Assembly (NCBI RefSeq): GCF_014764505.1
Contig: NZ_JACXWX010000001.1
Coordinates: 496,001-560,000, forward strand
Direction of reading: 5' to 3'
Origin: Phormidium tenue FACHB-886
GTDB lineage: Bacteria; Cyanobacteriota; Cyanobacteriia; Elainellales; Elainellaceae
DNA: 64,000 nt
Position numbers and translations under genes: made by a program. Positions 36,159-45,638 of the stretch are shown here, piece after piece (the stretch's first letter is position 1; each line of letters begins with the position of its first letter). The notes under the pieces are model-generated. The model saw only the letters and a program-made list of their open reading frames with translations, was not told the origin of the DNA and searched no databases.

Positions 36159-36743
36159 TCAGCCTAATGTCCATCGAAATAGCCTGATCATGGCTTTGCG
36201 GATCTCGCTGTCCTCATATTGAAGCAGGACTTTTGTATCCCTTGCTAGCCTGAGCTTAATTTGATCAACGATGTTCTTCAGGTCCTTGTTTTCTTTCTTG
36301 AGCTGCGTATTGGAGAGGGTCAGCTCATCATTTTGAGTCGTTAGGATTTGAACTTTAGAACTTAAAGATTGATTCTTAGAAGATAAGCTGTGTACTTCGG
36401 CTTCCAGCTTTCTCTGCTCTTCCCCCAGAAGTTTCTTTCGATCTTCTAGCGCTGTCTTCGCTTCTTCTATGGAGGCGATCGATGCTTCTAGCTGTAAATA
36501 CTCTGATTGTAAAGCTGTAAATTGACGTTCTGCTCGGCTACGCGCCCTACCGAAGGTGGCATTATTCTGTGACAAGCTAGAGTTTTTGTCGGCATAAGAC
36601 TCAACCAGCCTTGCAGCGCTAGGTTCATGAATAAGCAGATCGAGCAACCTTTCGCATTCTTCTTTAGCCAGGGGTTGGCTAATATTTTTATTAATGCCAA
36701 ACTTCTCCTTCAAAGCGTTTTGCAGCTCATTCTTGGAAGCCAT
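36159..36743 (-). CDS. Coiled-coil protein, first gene of HNH cassette
   Basis: A 194-residue protein starting at 36743 behind AGGAGAG. A short N-terminal helical domain (MASKNELQNALKEKFGINKN) of a type I have seen in cyanobacterial hypotheticals is followed by a long coiled coil (about residues 55-165, with repeated SLSSKNQSLSSKVQ) and a short tail RKAMIRLFRW. The function is not known. With the two following genes it forms a compact operon ending in a nuclease. Confidence 0.77.
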   Translation of the reverse strand: MASKNELQNALKEKFGINKNISQPLAKEECERLLDLLIHEPSAARLVESYADKNSSLSQNNATFGRARSRAERQFTALQSEYLQLEASIASIEEAKTALEDRKKLLGEEQRKLEAEVHSLSSKNQSLSSKVQILTTQNDELTLSNTQLKKENKDLKNIVDQIKLRLARDTKVLLQYEDSEIRKAMIRLFRWTLG

Positions 36744-37040
36744 CAGCGCTCTCCTGAAGGATTGATTATTTGGCACTCTAAGACAGCTTGTGTGGAATTT
36801 ACCCGCTTCATGGTTCTCTTGAATCTGGGAGGCAGCAATTTTTTAACTTTATGCCCATTCTTCCCAAATCCTCTGAAGTGGGTAGAGTTTCTATCTTCTC
36901 TTCATCAAAGTTGGCAAATTTTAAAAGACAGCTAAATCTTGCTTCTCTAGTGCAACTATTCGCGCGAAAAAGCCGATGCCAGTTGCACGTCTAAAGCCTT
37001 GATAAAAATGTTTAACTGAGCTATAGCGGTGAGCCCTGTT

Positions 37041-37511
37041 TTACTCGCTTTTTAGAGATGCCGATCGCCGGTTTAGCTGATCGATCGCGTCACCCAAGGC
37101 AGTCGTGAGCTGCTGACGAGTGGCTACATGGGCAGTTTGCTCAGCTCTCAGGGTTTGAGAGAGGCGATCGCGCTCTAGCAGCGCTTCTGCAAGCTGAGCC
37201 TGCAAAGCTGAGATGTCTGTAGTTTGAGCGATCTGCTGCTGGAGGGCAGCAGGTATTTCAGCGGCAGTGGAAGTATATTGGAGTGCCTCCAGCTCTGCTT
37301 TGATCGCCTCGATCGTCTGACGGGCTATAGCGGCTTCAGTACGGCGCTGCTTAGCTTCTGTTTCATAGAGGCTGCGCCAGTTCGCAGCACTAGCATAGGC
37401 TGTGTCACGCTCTTGGAGTGCCTCAGCCAGCTTTTGTTGAAGCGCCTTAATTTCTGCCAGCCATTGTTTGATCTCTTGCGGTCTGTCTTGGATTATTTTG
37501 TCTTGAGTCAT
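37041..37511 (-). CDS. Coiled-coil protein
   Basis: A 156-residue protein that is helical almost throughout, with heptad-like Leu/Ala/Glu repeats (IKALQQKLAEALQERD; LQAQLAEALLERDRL), so a dimeric coiled coil is likely. No signal peptide or membrane segment. It lies 50 bases downstream of the site-2 protease gene on the same strand and may be cotranscribed. Function unknown. Confidence 0.75.
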   Translation of the reverse strand: MTQDKIIQDRPQEIKQWLAEIKALQQKLAEALQERDTAYASAANWRSLYETEAKQRRTEAAIARQTIEAIKAELEALQYTSTAAEIPAALQQQIAQTTDISALQAQLAEALLERDRLSQTLRAEQTAHVATRQQLTTALGDAIDQLNRRSASLKSE

Positions 37512-37561
37512 CCGCTATGCCCCTCACCCACATCTGAAATGTTGCAGCTTTTTCAGAGAGT

Positions 37562-39052
37562 TTAGAACAAAAACTGCGTAATCGCCTGAGGTGCAGGCAA
37601 AACGATCACGATTAGCAGCGCCAGGGCAAACAATCCAAGAAAGTCCCGTCCATTGTTTAGCTCCGAGACATCATTCAGCGCAGGTTCATCCACAGACGGA
37701 ATCAAAAACAGAAACACTGCCCACAGCAACAAGTCCCTCTGGATAAACACTAAGCCCAGAATTAACAGCCGCGCGATCTGCCCAATCATTGCCCCACCGC
37801 GCTGCCCAAACATTGCGTGAACCATGTGTCCGCCGTCTAGCTGCCCAATTGGGGTGAGATTCAAGGCGGTAAACAGCACGCCCAGACAGCCGGCGATCGC
37901 CACTGGATGCAAATTTAACCCTTGCCCTGCCGTTAACAGGTTCCCCAGCGCCAGCTTGCTCAGCAGCGAAATCAGCAGGGAGCGGCTGGGGTCAAACGAC
38001 TCGAAGTTGAGCAACGAAGATTCAGCAGTCAGCGCGACGGGCGTAGAATGAGCCAGCCCCCATAGAGCAATTGGCACTGCCACCACCAGCCCTGCCAGCG
38101 GTCCGGCAACTGCCACATCAAATAGCGATTGGCGATTAGGGTAGGGCGATCGAGATTGGATAAAAGCACCGAATGTGCCAATCGGAAAAGCAGCATTAGG
38201 CGGAACAGGAATCAGATAGGGCAAGGTTGTCCGAATGCCATAGCGCCTCGCCACAAAATAGTGTCCCAGCTCATGGACACCCAAAAATGCCAGCAGGGCC
38301 AAGGCATAAGGGAGACCCGTTTGAAATGCTGCAAAGCTCTGGGGAAACTCGCGTTGCGCTAGCGGCTTGTCGATCATCGCGCCTGCTATTACCATCGTCA
38401 GGAAGGTGGCGATCAGCATTCCTGCCGCCAACAGGGGACGAGTCATTTTCGTTGGCTTTGCACCTGCTCCTTTGGCTTGGGGGTTGGGCACCAATACAAA
38501 GAAAGGTTTGCCGTTCATGCCTTCTTGCAGCACAACGAGAAAACGATCCCGGAAATAGGACTCCACGTTCTCCTGCACGGTTTTGTAAGCCACTTCTGCC
38601 GAAGTGCGGAGCTGTCCTCGACAGATCAAAGCTTGGGGGCGCTGTTCGATACCCTGCAAATAAAAGACTGACCAAGGGAAGCAGTTCTGTAAGTTTGCTT
38701 CTTCTTCTTTGTCAAGGGTGCGGACGGGCGGTCGCGGCTCTGCTAAGGGGCTGATCGCAGCAGCAGCGGCTGGCGGCTGCGATTTGGCTGAAGCAGCATC
38801 TGGTTTAGCCGGACGGCCCCACTGCACCAAAAACCAATAGAGGACTGAGCTAACTACAAAAGCACCCGTTAGCACCAGCAACAGCGCTGTTTCGTCGCCG
38901 CTGTTTCTGTAGGTTGAGATCCAGCCGGCCCACACAAACGCAGGAATCATCATCACCAGCCACAGCAGCCAAACGGGAGTTCTAGTGAGATTGGCAACGC
39001 TGCGCTGCACAATGATGTAAGTGAAGATACCAATTAGAAGCAGCCAAATCAT
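37562..39052 (-). CDS. Site-2 protease family (M50) membrane protein, EGY-like
   Basis: A 496-residue intramembrane zinc protease resembling the chloroplast EGY proteins. An N-terminal two-helix membrane part (residues 1-80) and a soluble stretch precede the protease core of six to seven helices, with the zinc motif HELGH and the second motif LTPIGQLDGGH carrying the ligand aspartate. It presumably cleaves membrane-bound regulators or photosynthetic proteins; the substrate is unknown. Confidence 0.93.
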   Translation of the reverse strand: MIWLLLIGIFTYIIVQRSVANLTRTPVWLLWLVMMIPAFVWAGWISTYRNSGDETALLLVLTGAFVVSSVLYWFLVQWGRPAKPDAASAKSQPPAAAAAISPLAEPRPPVRTLDKEEEANLQNCFPWSVFYLQGIEQRPQALICRGQLRTSAEVAYKTVQENVESYFRDRFLVVLQEGMNGKPFFVLVPNPQAKGAGAKPTKMTRPLLAAGMLIATFLTMVIAGAMIDKPLAQREFPQSFAAFQTGLPYALALLAFLGVHELGHYFVARRYGIRTTLPYLIPVPPNAAFPIGTFGAFIQSRSPYPNRQSLFDVAVAGPLAGLVVAVPIALWGLAHSTPVALTAESSLLNFESFDPSRSLLISLLSKLALGNLLTAGQGLNLHPVAIAGCLGVLFTALNLTPIGQLDGGHMVHAMFGQRGGAMIGQIARLLILGLVFIQRDLLLWAVFLFLIPSVDEPALNDVSELNNGRDFLGLFALALLIVIVLPAPQAITQFLF

Positions 39053-39194
39053 GCTTTGGATCTCAAAATAGTTTTGTCAATTCAACCAGGGAAACTGTCA
39101 ATTTGCGAACCTGAAGCAATTGCCTTTCAAGCGATCGTTTGCAAGCTATCGTGATTGGATAGAGTAATTCAACTGACCTCAATCTGCTAACTGC

Positions 39195-39902
39195 ATGATG
39201 TCCCCTGCGCTGCCCTCCCCGCCAGACCCTATTCGCTCCTCAAAGCCGCCTCGCCCTATTACCAATAGCCTGTTTGCGTTTGCACCGAATCGAGACGCAA
39301 TGGGCGGAACGTCTTATCTTATTCTAGAGAATTCTGGGAATATCCTGATCGATTGCCCGGCTTGGGAGGAAGGAAATCGCCAATTTCTGCAGGAAAAAGG
39401 GGTACATTGGCTGTTTATAACGCATCGCGGAGCAACCGCCAAAGCTAAAGAAATTCAGCAATTGCTTGGCTGTGAAGTGTTAGTTCAAGAGCAAGAAGCC
39501 TATTTGCTGCCTGGAGTCCCAGTGACCTCATTCCAGCAGTTTTTCCGCCTAAGCACCGCCTGCGAAGCCCTCTGGACACCTGGTCACTCGCCGGGTTCCG
39601 CTTGTCTCTACTGTGCTCCGCAAGCGTCAGAGATTGGCGGCATCTTGTTTAGTGGACGGCATCTGCTGCCTAACCAACAGGGTGACCCCGTGCCGCTCCG
39701 CATCTCCAAAACTTTTCATTGGCGCAGGCAGATCGAGAGCGTCCGGCGGTTGCGCGATCGCTTCTCTGCTGATACCCTCCACGCTATTTGTCCTGGAGCC
39801 AATACAGGCTTTTTGCGCGGCGAACGATTCATCAATGGTGCCTATGAGCGGCTCATGCAGCTAGATCTAGATGCCTGTCTGCAAACTAAGCCAATTTTGT
39901 GA
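39195..39902 (+). CDS. Degenerate metallo-beta-lactamase-fold protein
   Basis: A 235-residue protein with the overall MBL-fold layout: ILENSGNILIDCP, a TPGHSPGSA loop and a late barrel segment. However the metal motif HxHxDH reads HRGATA and the later aspartate ligand position reads SGRHL, so the dinuclear zinc site is largely lost. It is likely non-catalytic or uses another mechanism. The proline-rich first 20 residues may not all be translated. It directly precedes recQ with 85 bases between. Confidence 0.85.
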   Translation: MMSPALPSPPDPIRSSKPPRPITNSLFAFAPNRDAMGGTSYLILENSGNILIDCPAWEEGNRQFLQEKGVHWLFITHRGATAKAKEIQQLLGCEVLVQEQEAYLLPGVPVTSFQQFFRLSTACEALWTPGHSPGSACLYCAPQASEIGGILFSGRHLLPNQQGDPVPLRISKTFHWRRQIESVRRLRDRFSADTLHAICPGANTGFLRGERFINGAYERLMQLDLDACLQTKPIL

Positions 39903-39987
39903 GCACCCGTACTAATCTTAAACATCTTGTATGAACTCAGAAGGCAATGTCCACCTTAAACTGGTAGGGTGCGATTGCCAAGGAATC

Positions 39988-42228
39988 ATGACAGCCAATT
40001 TGCCATTCACACCCGCCTACACCAACCCTGAATTTTCCACTCTAGAGCAGGCGCTCAAGCACTTCTTTGGCTATGACTCCTTCCGGCTGGAACAGAAAGA
40101 AATTATCCAAACCGTATTAGATGACCGCGATCTGCTGGTAATTATGCCTACGGGTGGCGGCAAATCACTATGTTTTCAGCTGCCGGCGCTGCTGAAACGA
40201 GGTGTAACGATCGTTGTATCGCCGCTGATTGCCCTGATGCAAGATCAGGTAGAAGCGCTGCGAGACAATGGCATTGGGGCAACTTTCATCAACAGCACCC
40301 TAGGACTTGCCCAATCGAGAGAACGAGCTGCCCAAATTTTGGCAGGTCAGATCAAGCTGCTCTATGTAGCGCCAGAACGCCTGCTTGCTGATTCTTTTCT
40401 AGAATTTCTGGGGCGAGTGCAGGCGCAGGTAGGAATTGCAGCATTGGCGATCGACGAGGCGCACTGTGTTTCAGAATGGGGGCACGATTTTCGCCCAGAG
40501 TATCGTCAGATCCGCATGGTGCGATCGCGCTTTCCACAGGTGCCGCTGGTTGCCCTGACGGCAACGGCAACGCACCGCGTCCGGCAGGATATCGCCCAGC
40601 AGCTAGCGCTCCGCCAACCCTCGGTTCATGTTGCCAGCTTTAACCGCCAAAATCTTTACTACGAAGTCCGCTCCAAGGAAAAGCAGGCATACCGGGAACT
40701 GTTGCAGCTCGTGCAAAAAACGCCCGGCTCTGGAATTATCTATTGCCTCAGCCGCAAGCGGGTGGATGAAATTACCCAGCGGCTCCAGATGGATGGCATT
40801 GATGCGTTGTCCTACCATGCCGGCATGAATGACAAACAGCGCAGCGAGAACCAAACCCGCTTCATCCGTGATGATGTACGGCTGATGGTGGCAACGATCG
40901 CCTTTGGCATGGGGATCAACAAGCCAGACGTGCGGTTTGTCGTACACTACGACCTGCCACGCAACCTAGAGAGCTACTATCAGGAGTCGGGTCGGGCTGG
41001 ACGAGACGGCGAACCCGCACAGTGCATTTTGTTCTTTGGCTATGGCGACATTAAAACGATTGATTACCTGATTGCTCAAAAAGTCGATCCGCAGACGGGC
41101 GAACCGCTGGAAGCCGAACAGCAAATTGCGCGGCAGCAGCTCCGTCAGGTGATCGACTATGCCGAAGGCTCTGACTGTCGCCGGACGATTCAGCTCAGCT
41201 ATTTTGGCGAATATTTTGACGGCAACTGCGCAAACTGCGACAATTGCCTGCAGCCCAAATCTACGGTTGATTGGACGATCGAAGCGCAAAAGTTTCTCTC
41301 TTGCGTGGCGCGCTGCAAAGAGCGGTTTGGTATGAAGTATGTGATCGATGTGCTACGTGGCTCCAAAGACAAACGAATTTTGGCGAACAACCACGATAAG
41401 CTTTCCACTTACGGCATTGGTAAAGACCACACTGTTGAAGAATGGCGCGTTCTAGGGCGATCGCTCCTGCATCAAGGCTTGGTAGACGAAACCACCGATG
41501 GCTATGCGGTGCTGCGGCTAAATCCGCTGAGCTGGGAGGTGCTACGCAGCCAGCGCTCCGTCAACATTGTGCTGCCAGCCCAAACAGAAACGCAATCGAC
41601 AGAAAGCTCTGAAAATAGAGCTAATGCCGAACGTCTGTTTGACCAACTGCGGTCGCTGCGAAAGAGGATTGCCGATGAGCAATCTGTGCCACCCTATGTG
41701 GTATTTGCTGATTCTAGCCTGCGGCTAATGGCACAAACCCAGCCGCAAACGCTAGATGAGTTTGGTGAGATTTCGGGTGTGGGCAGCCACAAGCTAGAGC
41801 AATATGGCGATCGCTTCGTGGCTGAGATCCGGGCGTTTTGTGAACGGCACAATATTCCCCTGCGCAACCAGGCAGCTCCATCGAGTGCCTCCCGCAATGC
41901 GAAGCCGCTCCTCGCCAGCACTCACTTTTTTACACTCGATCTGCATCAGCAGGGGTATTCTGCTGCGGAGATTGCTGAAAAACGCAACCTCCGCACGAGT
42001 ACAGTTCTGAACCACTTAGAACTGCTGCTGGAAGAAGGGCGGGAGGTTAACTTGGATGCCCTCGTGCTGCCCGATCGTCAGTATCCGATTCAAGATGCAA
42101 TTGAGGAGATTGGCGTTGCCTCATTGAAAAATCTGTATGACTATCTAGGTGAAAAATTTGATTACAATGAGATTCGCTTAGTGCGAGCTTGGTGGCATGG
42201 GCGCAATCAATCACAAGTTAAGCGCTAG
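39988..42228 (+). CDS. recQ: ATP-dependent DNA helicase RecQ
   Basis: 3'-5' helicase for recombination and fork repair. The 746-residue form starts MTANLPF at 39988 with AAGGA upstream; the frame extends to 39931. Visible are Walker A (TGGGKSLCF), the DEAH box (IDEAHCVSEWGHDFRPE), the RecQ-Ct zinc site (CANCDNC), a winged helix, an HRDC domain (about residue 535-620) and a C-terminal HTH region (LDLHQQGYSAAEIAEKRN). All canonical parts are complete. Its 3' end overlaps the convergent dinB gene by 18 bases. Confidence 0.97.
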   Translation: MTANLPFTPAYTNPEFSTLEQALKHFFGYDSFRLEQKEIIQTVLDDRDLLVIMPTGGGKSLCFQLPALLKRGVTIVVSPLIALMQDQVEALRDNGIGATFINSTLGLAQSRERAAQILAGQIKLLYVAPERLLADSFLEFLGRVQAQVGIAALAIDEAHCVSEWGHDFRPEYRQIRMVRSRFPQVPLVALTATATHRVRQDIAQQLALRQPSVHVASFNRQNLYYEVRSKEKQAYRELLQLVQKTPGSGIIYCLSRKRVDEITQRLQMDGIDALSYHAGMNDKQRSENQTRFIRDDVRLMVATIAFGMGINKPDVRFVVHYDLPRNLESYYQESGRAGRDGEPAQCILFFGYGDIKTIDYLIAQKVDPQTGEPLEAEQQIARQQLRQVIDYAEGSDCRRTIQLSYFGEYFDGNCANCDNCLQPKSTVDWTIEAQKFLSCVARCKERFGMKYVIDVLRGSKDKRILANNHDKLSTYGIGKDHTVEEWRVLGRSLLHQGLVDETTDGYAVLRLNPLSWEVLRSQRSVNIVLPAQTETQSTESSENRANAERLFDQLRSLRKRIADEQSVPPYVVFADSSLRLMAQTQPQTLDEFGEISGVGSHKLEQYGDRFVAEIRAFCERHNIPLRNQAAPSSASRNAKPLLASTHFFTLDLHQQGYSAAEIAEKRNLRTSTVLNHLELLLEEGREVNLDALVLPDRQYPIQDAIEEIGVASLKNLYDYLGEKFDYNEIRLVRAWWHGRNQSQVKR

Positions 42229-43284
42229 CTGTACATACGTTGGCGTCGGATTGTCTTCCTCTAAGTTAGACAGCGTTAATCCCAGTAGTCGCACCTGTTT
42301 ATGCTCTACTTCTGTTGTGGTCAGTAACTCAGATGCCAGTTCTGCAATCGTTTGCAGTTCGCAGATCGGATGATTTAATGTTCTACTGCGGGTAATTTGC
42401 TGATAGTCTGCATACTTCACCTTGAGGGTTAGCGTTCTGCCAGCAGCCTGGTGTCGATCGATGCGATCTTTCAAAACATGAGCAATCTCCTCCAAAGCGC
42501 TCAGAATGACTGCTCGATCGCTCAAATCTTCAGCAAAACTAGTTTCTGCCCCAATCGATTTACGAACTCGATGCGGATTAACGGGGCGATCGTCTTGCGC
42601 TCTGGCAATCTGGTAGTAGAATCGCCCTACCTTGCCAAACTGCTGCATCAGATCCATTTCTGACCATTGCTTTAGATCTGCTCCGCTACAAATTCCCAGG
42701 CGGTTCATCTTAGCGGCTGTAATTTGCCCAATTCCATAAAACTTCTCGATCGGCAACTGCTCTACAAAAGCAGCAGCAGCTTCAGGCGGAATTACAGACA
42801 ATCCATCTGGTTTATTCATCCCAGAGGCAATTTTGGCAAGAAATTTGTTGATAGAAACGCCAGCAGAGGCGGTTAAGCTAGTTTCAGCGCAAATCTGGGT
42901 TTTGATTTCTTGAGCAATTATCGTTGCTGAGGGTATTCCTAACTTGTTCTCAGTCACATCAAGGTAGGCTTCATCCAGCGCTAGCGGTTCCACAAAATCA
43001 GTGTAGCGGTAGAAGATCGACCGGATATGTTCAGAGATCGATCGATAAACTTCAAATCTGGGTTTGACAAAAATTAAATGAGGGCATCGTTGGCGAGCCG
43101 TGCGCGACGGCATCGCTGAGTGGATGCCATATTGCCGAGCTTCGTAGCTAGCAGCAGCGACAGCGCCACGCTGATTGGGAGACCCACCCACCACAAGCGG
43201 CTTGCCCCGGTAGCGCGGTTCGTCTCGCTGCTCAACCGAGGCATAAAAGGCATCCATGTCGATGTGAATCACTTTCCGCTGCAT
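42211..43284 (-). CDS. dinB: DNA polymerase IV (Y family)
   Basis: Error-prone translesion polymerase. The 357-residue protein begins MQRKVIHIDMDAFYASVEQR at 43284, the standard family N-terminus; the frame extends to 43455. The catalytic aspartates are in DMDAFY and in DEAYLDVT (with neighbouring glutamate), and the two HhH and little-finger regions follow. It has no good ribosome-binding site. It lies tail-to-tail with recQ, with 18 overlapping bases. Confidence 0.96.
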   Translation of the reverse strand: MQRKVIHIDMDAFYASVEQRDEPRYRGKPLVVGGSPNQRGAVAAASYEARQYGIHSAMPSRTARQRCPHLIFVKPRFEVYRSISEHIRSIFYRYTDFVEPLALDEAYLDVTENKLGIPSATIIAQEIKTQICAETSLTASAGVSINKFLAKIASGMNKPDGLSVIPPEAAAAFVEQLPIEKFYGIGQITAAKMNRLGICSGADLKQWSEMDLMQQFGKVGRFYYQIARAQDDRPVNPHRVRKSIGAETSFAEDLSDRAVILSALEEIAHVLKDRIDRHQAAGRTLTLKVKYADYQQITRSRTLNHPICELQTIAELASELLTTTEVEHKQVRLLGLTLSNLEEDNPTPTYVQLALNL

Positions 43285-43474
43285 CAGAAAGCCGCTGGAC
43301 GGTTCGCTAGTTTCACCGTTTAGCTGCAGATGAAGCGTAGCACAAGCCCAGCCAGACAGAACGCAAAAGCCAAGGAGCAGCTTTGGTCTCCTTCCAAAAC
43401 TGCTCCTCGATCGTCTATTAAATTGAATTGCCTCTGCGGTAGCGTACCGTTTCAAATATAGGGCGCTGAATGGC

Positions 43475-43915
43475 TTAGGGATTAGCCGTTTGCAGAAGCT
43501 GCTGTTTCAGCTTCTCTAGCTGGTCTGCCCAGCGTGGGTCTGGCTGAACGGATTCCGGATCGCTGGTCACAGCCGGTTTGCGCGACTTATTAGCGCCGCC
43601 CTTGCTGCTGCTGTTGCGACGAGAAGCAGGACTGCTCGTACTGGGGGCTTCTTCTTCCTTGCCCTTAGCACGGGGCTGGGCACGTTCGATTTTCAGTGCG
43701 GTGTCTTTGAACTCAAAGCCGTTAAACTTTTCGATCAGCTGATCGGCTTGTTCCTCAGTTTTGACGGTGACAAAGCCGAAGCCCCGACATTTACCCGTTT
43801 TGCGATCGGTGATCACCTTAGTGGAAGCCGCATCACCAAACTCGCTGAATACTGCTTCCAACTCTTGACGCTCAAACTCTTTGGGCAGGTTGCCCACATA
43901 CAGACGGATGGACAT
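43475..43915 (-). CDS. rbp: RRM-type RNA-binding protein (Rbp family)
   Basis: A 146-residue protein with one RNA recognition motif: RNP2 as LYVGNL (residues 5-10) and RNP1 as CRGFGFVTV (about 44-52). The C-terminal half is Ser/Pro/Arg/Lys-rich. Cyanobacterial Rbp proteins of this type are often cold-induced and help place mRNAs at membranes. A GGAGG lies about ten bases before the ATG. The long gene-free region upstream may hold a regulated 5' leader. Confidence 0.9.
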   Translation of the reverse strand: MSIRLYVGNLPKEFERQELEAVFSEFGDAASTKVITDRKTGKCRGFGFVTVKTEEQADQLIEKFNGFEFKDTALKIERAQPRAKGKEEEAPSTSSPASRRNSSSKGGANKSRKPAVTSDPESVQPDPRWADQLEKLKQQLLQTANP

Positions 43916-44733
43916 GGAAAAGATACCTCCAGAGGCTCAATAACAAACGATTTGAAATCTGTCCCTACAACGCTGTTTCTGGATAAAGCTGAATATACCA
44001 AGGACTCTGCAAACGCGGAAAAACTTTCTTTGCCAATACTGACAATACCGTGTAATGAGTGCCCTTTTCGATGCTAGACGATACCCTCGCTGTAAAACTC
44101 CATACTTAAGGGAGAAAAACTTGTAAGAGAAATACAAAATCAACTGTTGCGCCATTTGAAGTTGTCTCGTCTGAGGTTTTCTGGCTGGCGGAAGTTGAAA
44201 ATTGCTTCAGCAGTGGCCAAGCTAAGTGGATGATCACGGCTCTGCTGTATCAGCATGTTGCATGCCATCCACTAAGTTATCACGGCGTTGCGCAACCAAC
44301 CAGGTTAAAGACAGAATTTCATCTTTAGGAGTGCCCGCTGAAAAATTAGATTGTCTTATAAGAGGGGGAAATCAGCAGCGTCACAACAAAGTAGCAGGTT
44401 TACAAAGCCACAAAATGCTACTAGATAAAAGCCAGCCTCTAACTGGGCTGGCAGAACTCGCTGTGTTGGGAGGAGATAACCCGATACCTTTGAACATCCG
44501 AATTGAGGCAGTTCAGAACAGACCCCTAAACTGAACAGCTGCTGGATGAACCCAAGCTCGTTGTTAAGAAATATAACACAAATTTTTGAATTGATGCAAT
44601 ATTTCTTTACATCTTTGAACATGGCGATCGACAAAGATAAGCGTTCGCATAACCTCTGGTGAATCTTGGATAAAACAGAAAAGTTTACCTAAGGGCATCT
44701 CTATTTGTCTCTCTGGACAATTCATGAGATTGC
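43916..44733. other. 818-base gap between rbp and smpB with a hairpin cluster
   Basis: No gene is supported. An inverted repeat AGTGGATG / CATCCACT spans 44226-44273. Further right, three stems lie close together: AGTAGCA / TGCTACT (44390-44422), GCCAGCC / GGCTGGC (44431-44452) and GTTCAG / CTGAAC (44511-44536). Most of the rbp leader should be in the left part. Confidence 0.55.
44388..44540. ncRNA. Candidate structured RNA (hairpin cluster)
   Basis: Three consecutive perfect stems (see arms at 44390-44396/44416-44422, 44431-44437/44446-44452, 44511-44516/44531-44536) lie within 150 bases of otherwise non-coding DNA. Strand, transcript and family are unknown; it does not match 6S, tmRNA or RNase P RNA as I know them. 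Confidence 0.3.
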
Positions 44734-45201
44734 CTATCTGCTCTTGATTACCCGCTCAATCTCTCGTTTTTCCTGCTTGCGCTTGAGGTCTTCCCGTTTG
44801 TCATGTAGCTTCTTGCCTCGGACTAAGGCGATTGTCAGTTTCACCCAGCCGCGTTTTAGATACATCTTAAGTGGCACGAGGGTTAACCCTTTCTGCTCCA
44901 CCTGCCCAATCAGCTTGCGGATCTCTTGCTGGTGCATCAGCAGCTTCCGGGTGCGGCGAGGATCGTGGTTAAATACCTGACTTGTAGTTTCGTGGGGTGA
45001 AATATGGACGTTGTGCAGCCAAATTTCACCATTGCGAATTAGAGCAAACCCGTCTCTGAGGTTCGCCTTGCCGTTCCGGATTGATTTAACCTCCGTGCCT
45101 TTCAGCTCAACGCCCACCTCAAAGGTTTCCATAATTTCGTATTCAAATCGGGCTTGGCGATTGTCGGCGACTATTTTGAAGCCATCAGTAGGTTCGGGCA
45201 T
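44734..45201 (-). CDS. smpB: SsrA-binding protein SmpB
   Basis: Binds tmRNA and delivers it to stalled ribosomes for trans-translation. The 155-residue protein has the family core [14 protein letters not shown] and NVHISPHE, and the basic C-terminal tail ([15 protein letters not shown]), which becomes helical in the ribosome. No tmRNA gene is visible in this window. Confidence 0.97.
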   Translation of the reverse strand: MPEPTDGFKIVADNRQARFEYEIMETFEVGVELKGTEVKSIRNGKANLRDGFALIRNGEIWLHNVHISPHETTSQVFNHDPRRTRKLLMHQQEIRKLIGQVEQKGLTLVPLKMYLKRGWVKLTIALVRGKKLHDKREDLKRKQEKREIERVIKSR

Positions 45202-45272
45202 AGGAAAGGAATGAGGGATGAAGCGAGGTAGGAATTGTAGCAGGGTTGCGGGAGGCTAAGACGGTGAAAATC

Positions 45273-45539
45273 TTATTCTAGAACGATGCGCCATTCGTGG
45301 AGCTGATAGTCTACACAGCCATTTTGGATCAGCGGGTCTTGGGAAACAATCACCTTCGCTTCTTCTAAAGTTGCTGCTTTAAATAACAACATGCCGCCAC
45401 CATAATCGCCCCAGTAGCCAGTTTTTGCTTCGTATCCTTGAGCAATCAGGTGCTTTACAAAATCCTTGTGCGCTGGAACAAACTGGTCAAAGGTAGACTT
45501 GTCAACAATACCCTGTTCAATCTTTACAAACCACGGCAT
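45273..45539 (-). CDS. YciI family protein
   Basis: An 88-residue protein of the YciI/dimeric alpha-beta barrel superfamily, starting MPWFVKIEQG at 45539 behind AGAGG; the frame extends upstream to 45662 across the divergent gene. It has the family's short strands and the end segment QDPLIQNGCVDYQLHEW. The function of this family is unclear. Confidence 0.87.
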   Translation of the reverse strand: MPWFVKIEQGIVDKSTFDQFVPAHKDFVKHLIAQGYEAKTGYWGDYGGGMLLFKAATLEEAKVIVSQDPLIQNGCVDYQLHEWRIVLE

Positions 45540-45638
45540 GGACTGACCTCTACTGAATGGGCGAATTCTAGGATAGCCCGATCGAGGTGCTGACAGCCGG
45601 AGGATAGGGGGATTGAGGAAGATCGCATCTAAATTTTT

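Noticed and set aside
43813-44634. Several short frames upstream of rbp
   Set aside because: None has family similarity or initiation signals, and hairpins cross them.
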